From Corynebacterium kutscheri (GTDB lineage Bacteria > Actinomycetota > Actinomycetes > Mycobacteriales > Mycobacteriaceae), in contig NZ_CP011312.1 in the NCBI RefSeq assembly GCF_000980835.1, positions 434,001-498,000 on the forward strand: 64,000 nucleotides of DNA, read 5' to 3'. Shown here one piece after another: positions 9,138 through 16,796 of this stretch (position 1 is the first letter of the stretch; every line of letters begins with the position of its first letter). The position numbers were made by a program, and so were the translations under genes. The notes under the pieces are model-generated. The model was given only the letters and a program-made list of their open reading frames with translations. It was not told the DNA's origin and did not search any database.

Positions 9138-10154
9138 TTAGTTGGCTTGCCCGGGTTGGGTTGCCTGGCTGGTTGGGGTTGTGGGCGGAAAATCGGTGGA
9201 TGATCGGGCAAGATAACGGGTGGGATGACGCAGGCCAATAGGGGTGGTTTTTGTGTTAATCGCCTTAATAAGTCGCAGTGCCGCTTGCGAGCCAAGTGTT
9301 TGTACATCTTGGTCAATGACAGAAACCGGGGTGGGCTGAATACGCAGAAATACATTGTCGTCAAAACCAACCAAAGCTAATTGCTCGCCGACTTTTACTC
9401 CTGCTTCATGACATGCCGCCAATGCTCCGGATGTCATCATGGAATCTCCGGCAATAATGGCAGTTACCCCTTTAGTCAATAGGTTGAGCATGCCTTCGTA
9501 GCCGTTTTGGTATTCAAATCCGCCTTGATAAACGCTTACCTTAAGGTTGCTAGTTTGTTGAATAAAAGCTTCTTGACGGGCACGTCCAGTGGAAGTTTCT
9601 TGTGGTCCAGAAAGGTACCCAATATGGCGATGGCCTTTTTCACGTAATTGGGCAACTGCCGCAGCAATTCCGGGAAGTGGATCGGAGACCACAGCGGGTA
9701 AATTATCTAGTTCGCGGTCGACCAAAATAAGCGGGCGCTCTTTAGCGATGCGATGAAGCGTCGTTTCGCAACCATGCAGCGGGACTGCGATAATTCCATC
9801 CATTTGTCTTTGCTCAAGTGTTTCCAAACTAGCGATTAACCGCTGTGGATCTTCGGCAGAGGAGCTAATAATAGTGGCTATCCCCTGTGCGTTTGCTGCT
9901 GTTTCAATGGCCGCAGCAATATGTGCGAAAAAAGGATTATCCAAACTAGGAACCACGAGTCCGATGGCATTGGATTTGGCGTTGCGTAATGCACGGGCTT
10001 GTACATTGGGGCGATAACCTAATTCCCGAGCTGCTTGAATGACCTTTTTGCTGGTCTCAGGGGTAATTAAAGAGCTTCCCGCCAATGCTCTAGAAGCGGT
10101 TGAAACCGATACTTCTGCGCGTGCCGCGACATCTTTTAAGGTGATACTAAACAT
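9138..10154 (-). CDS. rbsR: LacI-family transcriptional repressor RbsR
   Basis: A 338-residue regulator. The N-terminal LacI helix-turn-helix and hinge are clear (TLKDVAARAEVSVSTASRAL, residues 5-24, then PNVQARALRNAKSNAIGLVV). The rest is a sugar-binding PBP-like sensor domain with VPSLDNPFFAHI, IPVILVD-like and GFDDN motifs. As first gene of rbsRACBD it probably represses the operon until ribose or ribose phosphate is present. A GGAGAG sequence precedes the ATG by 3 bases. The last 15 residues are Pro/Thr/Gln-rich and look unstructured. Confidence 0.9.
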   Translation of the reverse strand: MFSITLKDVAARAEVSVSTASRALAGSSLITPETSKKVIQAARELGYRPNVQARALRNAKSNAIGLVVPSLDNPFFAHIAAAIETAANAQGIATIISSSAEDPQRLIASLETLEQRQMDGIIAVPLHGCETTLHRIAKERPLILVDRELDNLPAVVSDPLPGIAAAVAQLREKGHRHIGYLSGPQETSTGRARQEAFIQQTSNLKVSVYQGGFEYQNGYEGMLNLLTKGVTAIIAGDSMMTSGALAACHEAGVKVGEQLALVGFDDNVFLRIQPTPVSVIDQDVQTLGSQAALRLIKAINTKTTPIGLRHPTRYLARSSTDFPPTTPTSQATQPGQAN

Positions 10155-10603
10155 AGACTCTCCTTAGCTCGTCACGTTCATAAGGGGTGCAGAGGGGGGA
10201 TCGTGGCGATTCTATGGTTTAGGTTTCTTGCTTTGCGACGTGCGTGATATCGTTTGCACGCCCTATGGGAACAAATCTATGGTCATAGGGCAATTCTGTC
10301 AATAATTGTGAGGTAACTAATTTATTAAAACTGCAGCCAGAATAATTATGATGGCGGGGAATTTGTCCTGTACATATAAGAAAAGAATCTCACCCAACCC
10401 CCTAGGGCAATTTTGAGAATTATTAAAAATTTACCCCCAGATGGGAGTTGGTTAAAGAAGCACAGTGCTCTGATTTGTCGGCTACATAAACGACCATTCG
10501 ATTGCAAAAAAGATGCGAAAATACCATTTTGAAGGTTTAGGGCTTCTCTTTAGGGCAGTTTGTAAAGCTCCAAATTGCCCTAGGAGGAATACAGTGTATA
10601 ACT
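10155..10603. other. Intergenic region between rbsR and PH-domain genes
   Basis: About 450 bases between divergent transcription units. It should hold the rbs promoter and that of the PH-domain pair. Visible elements are an imperfect palindrome at 10239-10260, GCCCTAG elements near 10402 and 10580, weaker TAGGGC variants near 10284 and 10555, and an AAAATACCATTTTGAA half-hairpin near 10515. No gene was recognised. Confidence 0.6.
10239..10260. promoter_or_regulatory. Candidate operator for RbsR
   Basis: CGTGC and GCACG flank a central GATATC-containing core, giving an imperfect 22-base palindrome about 85 bases upstream of the rbsR start. LacI-family regulators usually bind such dyads near their own promoter. 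The match to any published RbsR site could not be checked, so this is weak. Confidence 0.25.
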
Positions 10604-12260
10604 GTGAACCCTGTTTCTGAGAACCTTATTCAGGTACGCTACTTTGCCACCTTGCCTTGGTTTGTTGTGCCCGCACTTGCTGGTGTCGTGTATGGCATCG
10701 TCGATAAGCAAACGTGGGGTTGGCTGTATATCGCTGTTATTGCCCTAGGCGGAATTGCGCTGTGGTTATTGTGGCTGATCCCGCGCCAAGTCCGCGCGAT
10801 TCGTTGGCAGGAAACCGAAGAGGAGCTGCTTATTAGCAAAGGCCGCTTGTGGAATACCTGTCTGGTCATTCCCTATGGGCGGATCCAACACGTTGGGATT
10901 AGCCACGGCCCACTACTGCGCCATGCTGGTTTAAAAACATTGACCGTAAGCACTGCTAGCTTGTCGACGAATGCAAGAATCCCCGGTTTACCTGCAGAAC
11001 TTGCCGATCAGCTACGCAAAAACATTACCGATAAAGCCGCTGAGAAAATGGTCGAACTGTGAGGGTACATCCATTATCGCCACTGCTGCGAGCTTGGAGC
11101 GCAATAGCCGCGGTGATCATTTTTGCGCTTACGGCTTTTTCTGAAAAAACTCTCACCCTCCTAGGGCAATTTGGGGATTTTGCTGCCGGAGCTTATCCAG
11201 AATCTACCTGGGCCACTGTGCGCATTATTGTTTTTGCCCTAGGGGTAAGTGTGGTTGCTGTAGCGCTGGTTTTCGCATTTTCACTAATTTGGTGGCGGGC
11301 GAATACTTTCGAAATTACCAATTTGAGTGTGACCAGTACCCGCGGCGTGTTGCACAAAACACAGCAGATTGCTCCGCGCGATAAAATCCAAGCGGTTAAT
11401 GTTGTTCAGCCTATTCATGCGCGTCTTTTTGGCCTAGCAGCTGTGCGTATTGAGATAGCCGGTGGCGGGCTCGGTTCTGCGGTGGCTATCGAATACGTTA
11501 CAACGGCACAAGCGCATGCTATTCGGCATCAGCTGCTTGGCGACGACGAAACAAGTGAAGAAATCATTGCTCCAATAAAAGTGTGGCGTTCTTTTCTTGC
11601 CACCTTGTTAAGCATTTCCGCGCTGTTTAGTATTGCCCTAGGCGTGACGACGTTATTTGTTGGCGTCACGGTCGCCACAGCGTCGCTTATTCCTACTGCG
11701 ATCAATATGTGGCGCATTTTGGATGGGTCGTATCGGTTTACTGCACGCAAAATTGCCGATCAGATTGTCGTTACCTACGGACTAGCTACCTTGCATCGCA
11801 ATAGCGTGACCATCGCCAAAGTACACGCCGTAGAGATGTCCCAACCTGCCCTATGGCGAATCCCCGGTTGGTGGAGCGTGCGCGTGACTGTGGTGGGCTA
11901 TGGACAGGGCGAAAAAGGCGTGACTTTACTGCCGGTGGGCTCGAAGGGGCAAGCACTGAAACTCGTACAACTTCTCCTAGGGCAATTTGAGCAATTGCAG
12001 GTGTATCGTACGCCACGAAAAGGCCGGTGGGTTTCGCCAATCGATGCCGATAAACAGTTTGCCGCCCTAGGGCAATTCCATATGGTGACGGCTAAAGGAA
12101 AAATCGGGCGCAAATATGCGATTGCTTTTCGACGTCACATTCAGCAATTATCAGTGACCACACCACCATTACATCGCATGATTGGTATGCAAAGTGTGCG
12201 TGTCGGGTTAGCAAGGGGACCAGTTACTATGACTGCACGCGATATTGCCCTAGGAGATGC
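10572..12260. repeat. Dense cluster of GCCCTAG iterated elements
   Basis: Eight exact GCCCTAG/CTAGGGC elements lie in under 1.7 kb, near 10580, 10747, 11160, 11239, 11639, 11977, 12066 and 12250, in both orientations. All but the first are inside the two PH-domain genes and keep the frame open. It is the densest run in the window. Confidence 0.85.
10604..11062 (+). CDS. PH-domain membrane protein (YdbS-like)
   Basis: A 152-residue protein with two membrane segments near residues 15-55, followed by a bacterial PH domain (bPH2, YdbS-like) containing LISKGRLWNTCLVIPYGRIQHV. Such proteins usually occur as a pair with a larger YdbT-like partner, as here, and their role in the envelope is not settled. 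The GTG start at 10604 is 16 bases past the nearest AGGAGG, which is part of an iterated element, so the start is uncertain. A 4-base GTGA overlap joins it to the next gene. One iterated element inside codes for IALG near 10747. Confidence 0.8.
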   Translation: MNPVSENLIQVRYFATLPWFVVPALAGVVYGIVDKQTWGWLYIAVIALGGIALWLLWLIPRQVRAIRWQETEEELLISKGRLWNTCLVIPYGRIQHVGISHGPLLRHAGLKTLTVSTASLSTNARIPGLPAELADQLRKNITDKAAEKMVEL

Positions 12261-12360
12261 GCAGGATTTGTTTATGCGCCTGCGTAGCCCAATTGACGCC
12301 ATGCCTCATAAGTTGCCACACTCGCGGCATTCGCCAAATTCATGGAGCGACGTCCTTTAA
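11059..12360 (+). CDS. PH-domain membrane protein (YdbT-like)
   Basis: A 433-residue membrane protein with hydrophobic hairpins near residues 10-75 and 175-215. These separate two or three bPH2 domains (for example TSTRGVLHKTQQIAPRDKIQ, and LATLHRNSVTIAKVHAVEMS). It is the larger partner of the preceding YdbS-like gene. Six copies of the iterated element lie in the coding sequence and produce LGQF three times, IALG twice and FALG once. The last 29 codons overlap the convergent trmL gene on the other strand, so the C-terminal tail is antisense to a conserved trmL segment and may be a read-through extension. Function is unknown. Confidence 0.8.
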   Translation: MRVHPLSPLLRAWSAIAAVIIFALTAFSEKTLTLLGQFGDFAAGAYPESTWATVRIIVFALGVSVVAVALVFAFSLIWWRANTFEITNLSVTSTRGVLHKTQQIAPRDKIQAVNVVQPIHARLFGLAAVRIEIAGGGLGSAVAIEYVTTAQAHAIRHQLLGDDETSEEIIAPIKVWRSFLATLLSISALFSIALGVTTLFVGVTVATASLIPTAINMWRILDGSYRFTARKIADQIVVTYGLATLHRNSVTIAKVHAVEMSQPALWRIPGWWSVRVTVVGYGQGEKGVTLLPVGSKGQALKLVQLLLGQFEQLQVYRTPRKGRWVSPIDADKQFAALGQFHMVTAKGKIGRKYAIAFRRHIQQLSVTTPPLHRMIGMQSVRVGLARGPVTMTARDIALGDAQDLFMRLRSPIDAMPHKLPHSRHSPNSWSDVL

Positions 12361-12727
12361 GCATCGGGATTCGTACCAGTTCGGTAATACGTGGATGCTT
12401 CAGTGTGTCCTCATCAAGACCAGTTGGTTCGGTGCCGAAAAGGAATGCGTCGCCAGGCTGATATTCGATATTGCTGTGGTAGGTAGTGGCTTTCGTCGTA
12501 AAGGCAAACAGGCGCCCAGGAATATCAGCTAAACATTGTGTTAAGTTCTCGTGCACACTGACCTTGGCTAATTCATGGTAGTCCAAACCAGCACGTTTAA
12601 CTTGTCTATCTTCGAAATTAAAGCCCAGCGGTCCAACTAAATGCAGGTGGGCCCCGGTGCCAGCACACAGGCGAATGGCAGATCCAGTGTTGCCGGGGAT
12701 AACTGGTTGATGAAAAATTACGTGCAT
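12272..12727 (-). CDS. trmL: tRNA (cytidine/uridine-34-2'-O)-methyltransferase TrmL
   Basis: A 151-residue SPOUT methyltransferase that methylates the ribose at the wobble base of certain leucine tRNAs. The family pattern is complete: HQPVIPGNTGSAIRLCAGTG near the N-terminus, LFGTEPTGL in the middle and the knot segment IPMLKGRRSMNLANAASVA near the end. The start is the ATG at 12725-12727, giving the usual length of about 150; longer readings upstream have no family match. The 3' end overlaps the convergent PH-domain gene by 89 bases. The gene is divergent from folD, with about 120 bases between starts. Confidence 0.9.
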   Translation of the reverse strand: MHVIFHQPVIPGNTGSAIRLCAGTGAHLHLVGPLGFNFEDRQVKRAGLDYHELAKVSVHENLTQCLADIPGRLFAFTTKATTYHSNIEYQPGDAFLFGTEPTGLDEDTLKHPRITELVRIPMLKGRRSMNLANAASVATYEAWRQLGYAGA

Positions 12728-12845
12728 AATCGCGTCCTGAGGAACCGTAGGAGAAAAAAGGGAACGCTGATCAGCGGGTAAAAAAGTCATGCTACGCATT
12801 GTAAGGGGATTCCAAGGAAAGAAAAACCATGGAATAATATGCGGA

Positions 12846-13703
12846 GTGACTGCTATTAAACTTGATGGAAACTTGTACCGTGATGAGATTTTTGAGGATT
12901 TAGCAAAGCGCGTCTCCTCCCTAGGGCAAAAAGGGATCGTTCCGGGGTTGGCAACTGTCCTAGTAGGGGATGATCCTGCTAGCCATTCATATGTGAAAAT
13001 GAAACATCGGGATTGTGAACAGATCGGTGTTCGTTCTATCCGCAAGGACTTGCCGGAGAATACTACTCAGGAAGAACTGAATGCGGTTATTGATGAGCTC
13101 AATGCTGATCCAGCATGCACCGGCTACATTGTGCAGTTACCACTGCCAAAGCATCTTGATGAAAATGCCATTTTGGAGCGAATCGATCCTGAAAAAGATG
13201 CTGACGGTTTACACCCAGTGAACTTGGGCAAACTTGTCCTAGGGGATGCGGCACCTTTACCGTGCACCCCGAATGGTGCGATCCATCTTCTACATCGATT
13301 TGGTATTGAAACAGCAGGTAAAAAAGTTGTTGTGATTGGTCGTGGCGTTACAGTTGGACGTCCTATTGGACTTATGTTGACTCGGCGTAGTGAAAACGCC
13401 ACCGTAACTTTGTGTCATACTGGTACGCAGGATCTTAAAGCTGAGACACTTGCGGCTGACATTATTGTTGCTGCTGCAGGCGTGCCGCATATGCTTACCA
13501 AAGAAATGGTTAAACCTGGTGCCGCAATTCTTGACGTTGGGGTTTCGCGTAAAGATGGAAAATTGCTTGGCGACGTTCATCCCGACGTGTGGGAAATCGC
13601 TGGTGCTGTTTCACCAAATCCTGGTGGAGTTGGGCCATTAACACGTGCATTTTTGGTTCGAAACGTTGTCGAACGAGCGGAACAACAGGCAGAACTAGCG
13701 TAA
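12846..13703 (+). CDS. folD: Bifunctional methylenetetrahydrofolate dehydrogenase/cyclohydrolase FolD
   Basis: A 285-residue cytosolic enzyme that interconverts 5,10-methylene-, methenyl- and 10-formyl-tetrahydrofolate for purine and methionine synthesis. Clear motifs are [20 protein letters not shown] with the catalytic Lys and Tyr, [29 protein letters not shown] and [13 protein letters not shown]. The GTG at 12846 is chosen because the family starts at TAIKLDGN; a longer open frame upstream has no family counterpart. Two iterated-type elements are embedded (SLGQKG near 12919, and a partial copy near 13239). A small membrane protein gene follows at once. Confidence 0.93.
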   Translation: MTAIKLDGNLYRDEIFEDLAKRVSSLGQKGIVPGLATVLVGDDPASHSYVKMKHRDCEQIGVRSIRKDLPENTTQEELNAVIDELNADPACTGYIVQLPLPKHLDENAILERIDPEKDADGLHPVNLGKLVLGDAAPLPCTPNGAIHLLHRFGIETAGKKVVVIGRGVTVGRPIGLMLTRRSENATVTLCHTGTQDLKAETLAADIIVAAAGVPHMLTKEMVKPGAAILDVGVSRKDGKLLGDVHPDVWEIAGAVSPNPGGVGPLTRAFLVRNVVERAEQQAELA

Positions 13704-13705
13704 AA

Positions 13706-14029
13706 ATGCTTAGCTCGCCACTGGATAATCCACACGACAAGGATGAAAAGCTCTCCACCATCCCTAGGGCAATTCAGATCATTGGAATTGCCCTATTTGT
13801 GGTTGGGGTTGTTATTTCTGGACTTTTTGCTGTTACCGAACACTGGCGACGCGCTACTTTTGTCCTAGGGGTGGCGTTGTTATGGCTTTCTGCCCTAAGG
13901 GTAGGATGCGACTCGAAAGTTCTTGGTGTTCTAGCTGTGCGATCCCGCATTTTTGATGTTTGTTTTACTACTACCATCGGTGGTCTGATGGTGTTTTTAT
14001 CTGCATCTGTGGATTCGCTCGGCAGTTAG
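13706..14029 (+). CDS. Small membrane protein (DUF3017-like)
   Basis: A 107-residue protein with three or four hydrophobic segments and a charged N-terminus. Its ATG lies 2 bases after the folD stop. In corynebacteria and mycobacteria a DUF3017 membrane protein follows folD, so the position supports that family. Two motif copies sit close together (PRAIQIIGIAL region, 13762 and 13790), with further partial copies near 13866 and 13894, so much of the first membrane segment is encoded by the repeat. Function is unknown. Confidence 0.75.
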   Translation: MLSSPLDNPHDKDEKLSTIPRAIQIIGIALFVVGVVISGLFAVTEHWRRATFVLGVALLWLSALRVGCDSKVLGVLAVRSRIFDVCFTTTIGGLMVFLSASVDSLGS

Positions 14030-14092
14030 GCATGCCAAAATACTTGTTTGACATCCACTTATCGACGCCAGGCGAGACGCTTTAATAGCTTA

Positions 14093-14140
14093 AAAACAGC
14101 CTTATCTCAGTTATTCCCGCCAATTGAGTTAGGCTGTTTT
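14093..14140 (+). terminator. Terminator after the folD unit
   Basis: AAAACAGCC and GGCTGTTTT form the base of a hairpin followed by CTTATTTTTA. The hairpin overlaps the 3' end of the convergent HNH pseudogene. Confidence 0.65.
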
Positions 14141-15642
14141 CTTATTTTTAGGTAGCCGGAAATTTTGTATTTTGCTGTCATTGATGGCTTGTTGGTTGTT
14201 AATGAGCCGTTTTCGATGTTCGGCAATTTTTTGGTGCTTGAATTATCTTCAATGGCGTTAGCTGGGCTGGTTTCCTCGAAAAGCTTGGTAAAAACTTCTT
14301 GTACGCGGCCTATTTTTTGCTGTTTTGCATAAAATCCAGTGCGCCAATTTCTCCAGATAATGGTGCCGTCTGCTTCAAGGTGTACCTCGGCTTCGCCATT
14401 AGTGAGCTGGCGATGATGATGGGTACACACCATAACGATATTGTTTACCCCAGTTGGACCGCCCTCTATCCAAGGGCGAATATGGTTGGCTTCACAATAT
14501 TCGGCTGGGGTATCACAATCGGGGTGGGCGCATACTGATTGCTCCCGGGCTCGAATCATCCGGTGCAGGGTTGGTGAAAATCGAACCAGGCTACCGGCAT
14601 CGAGCGGTTGGCGGGTAAATTCGTCGTACACCACATATGCACCGACGTTGTTGCATACGTCGTCGACAAGCTCAGCGATACTACCAAATTGCCCTAGGGG
14701 AGTTGTGCTTGCTTTTAGCAGCTGTCCAAGCGTTACGACGAGGTAAGGGCTGCGCATTCGATTCCACATCCATTGTGGGTCTATACAGGTGCATGCTGTT
14801 TTGCAGGTGCATTCGTTACTGTCACGGTGAGCAAGTCCAAGGATGTGATTGGCAATTTCGTGGGCGGTTTGTGTGGTTTGCTGGACTGTCTTTTCGCTTG
14901 TGGCATCTATTTGGTTATTTGTGTTTGCTGCTGGTTTATAGATATGTGTTAATGCTTCCGTGACGCCGAGTTTGATAAGAGAATGCGCATTCATGCCTAG
15001 CCGTAGCGTTTGCTCAATGCCGCGGGCTAGGGCTTGGCTTGGTGTTTCATTTGGCAGTGTACGATTGCGCAGGTTGCTAAGGTGCTCGATAATGTCTTGA
15101 TTAGTTTCGGTGCGCATACGGTAATTGAGATATGTAATCCCCGTGCCATTGTCTGCAGAGAGATCAGCGCGCGAATGTGGCACATAATTTGATTCTTGAT
15201 TAATGCGCTTGACCTGTTCAATTGTTGCTGATTCGAGCTGTCTGAAGGTCATTGTTTTATCGAGTGCACACAGAATATGCAGCCAGGTTTGTTCCAGTGA
15301 TAATCCATTGTTGCGCGCGGCACTTTTTGCCTTGGCATAGATAATTGCATGGCTATCAATACTAAGCTGGAGCTCGCGAACCCGTTGCCGAATTTGTCTA
15401 ATTACCTCTGCTTTGTCCGAGCTTTTCGACGGTGGTGGTATAGCAAGTGCTCGTGCCGCGCGTGTCTAATCACCGCTAATATTGCGACGTAGTTGCAGGC
15501 CGGCACAGAGGTCATCGGCGCGCCATCGGTGAGCGATAACTTCGTCGCAAAATTTAACCGCATCGTAGAAAAGTCCAATAAGAGTCTGCTTCATGTCGAG
15601 GAAATCAACAAGACGATCAGTGCTGTGCTGGGTTTCTTTCAT
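14107..15642 (-). pseudogene. HNH endonuclease (DUF222/13E12-like) split by an in-frame amber codon
   Basis: Read from the ATG at 15640-15642, one frame covers 511 codons and is interrupted once, by TAG at 15466-15468 after 58 codons. Both sides look coding: ...GLQLRRNISGD before and TRAARALAIPPPSKSSDKAE after. Downstream is a typical DUF222 region and a C-terminal HNH domain with CAHPDCDTPAEYCEANHIRP and VCTHHHRQLTNGEAEVHL (zinc ligands and catalytic His). Internal re-initiation at the ATG 15252 would give a 381-residue product keeping the HNH domain. The gene therefore carries a nonsense change and may be inactive or yield only the short form. Such HNH/DUF222 genes are often multicopy in actinobacteria. 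Confidence 0.8.
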
Positions 15643-15995
15643 ATTTTCATCTTGGATACACCATCATGTTGTTGGCAATAGTGAGCAAGAAAATGCTGAA
15701 ATCTGTGGATAACTCCAATGACATCAGACATCAGACCCTGTGGAAAACTTATAAAACCCCAGTTCTAGGGCAATTTTACTAGGGTGTAGCAAAAGGGCTA
15801 GATAGGAGCTGTTTTTATTGGGGTAGCGGTTATTTTTCATTAATGCGGTTGAAAAAACATACAAAATTTGCCCTAATGCCACACCCTCATAAAAAGCACT
15901 TCATAGTCGGGTAGTAAAGAAACCTTGATGAGAGTATTGAAGATGCGTGGTAAGCTTTCGCGTTAGTTTAGATCCGTGTCGCTTCTTGTGTTTTG
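15643..15995. other. Intergenic region upstream of the HNH gene
   Basis: About 350 AT-rich bases. It holds an iterated element near 15764 (CTAGGGCAATTTTAC) and a variant near 15868 (AAATTTGCCCTAATG). No gene was recognised. Confidence 0.5.
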
Positions 15996-16637
15996 TTAGT
16001 GTAGCTGGATCTCAGTGGTGTCGTCATTGCTCTTAGGGCAATTTGAGGAAGCTGTAGAACCATGCGTGTAAGTTGTGCTTTGCTTAGCGATGGTTTGTTC
16101 GTCGGTAGTTGTCTGAGCTACAGATTTCATGTGCTGTGCACGCTTAATTTTTTTGATCGTGCGTTTGCTTCGTTTTGCCCTCGGGGAGGACCAGCGGGGA
16201 TTTAACCCTGGCATAAACCATACGATTATTGCTACTGCCAGGGCAGCTGCGATAGCAATATAAGTAGTTAATTCGGTGGGGCTAAACCAGAAGGCGGCGA
16301 AACAGATTGCAATAGCGGTTATCCAAAAGATCGGGAAAAAGATTCTCAAATTGGTATTTTGAGCGATGTCATTTTCTGCCCAGTCGTGGTTGGGGAAGCG
16401 GGTACGTGCTTCATAGCGGATGCGACGGGAGGTTTTTCGGCTAGGAGTGACCGTGGCAAAAACCAGTAGGACAATTCCAACGCCACCAATAATAAGGTCA
16501 GCAGTAATTGCTCCGAAAGCGAGTACTGCGCTAGCAAGGGCGATAGAAAATCGTTCGCTACGGGTTAATGGCTGGGGAGTGGCTGGATCAACGTCGGGAT
16601 AAAGATTATTAAGGGCGTACTGAATGGGGGTAGTCAT
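15996..16637 (-). CDS. Corynebacterial membrane protein of unknown function
   Basis: A 213-residue protein starting at the ATG 16635-16637 (MTTPIQYALNNLYPD). A longer start 13 codons upstream exists but adds a residue run without obvious role. It has two hydrophobic hairpins: one near residues 30-65 (SIALASAVLAFGAITADLII) and one near 95-140. A basic segment RAKRSKRTIKKIKRAQ follows, then a Thr/Ser-rich tail. It is divergent from htaA, and a candidate DtxR box lies between them, so iron control of both is possible. A CTTAGGGCAATTTGAGG variant of the iterated element encodes part of the C-terminus. Confidence 0.7.
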   Translation of the reverse strand: MTTPIQYALNNLYPDVDPATPQPLTRSERFSIALASAVLAFGAITADLIIGGVGIVLLVFATVTPSRKTSRRIRYEARTRFPNHDWAENDIAQNTNLRIFFPIFWITAIAICFAAFWFSPTELTTYIAIAAALAVAIIVWFMPGLNPRWSSPRAKRSKRTIKKIKRAQHMKSVAQTTTDEQTIAKQSTTYTHGSTASSNCPKSNDDTTEIQLH

Positions 16638-16681
16638 TTGGTTGTCTCCAAGCGCTAGAACAGGTGAATTAGGCAAATAAG

Positions 16682-16700
16682 TAAGTGTAGCCTATACATA
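16682..16700. promoter_or_regulatory. Candidate DtxR iron box upstream of htaA
   Basis: TAAGTGTAGCCTATACATA is an imperfect palindrome (7 of 9 paired positions) sharing about 12 of 19 positions with the DtxR consensus TTAGGTTAGCCTAACCTAA, including the TAGCCTA centre. It lies about 100 bases before the htaA start. DtxR represses hta/hmu genes in C. diphtheriae when iron is plentiful. Confidence 0.5.
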
Positions 16701-16796
16701 TCTGATGAAGTATGTGAAGCTTTACCTTGCTTGTTGCCGATTTTGGGGGCGTTGCTTCATTTAGCTCAAATTGCCCTAGGAGTTTGTGAGGAATTT

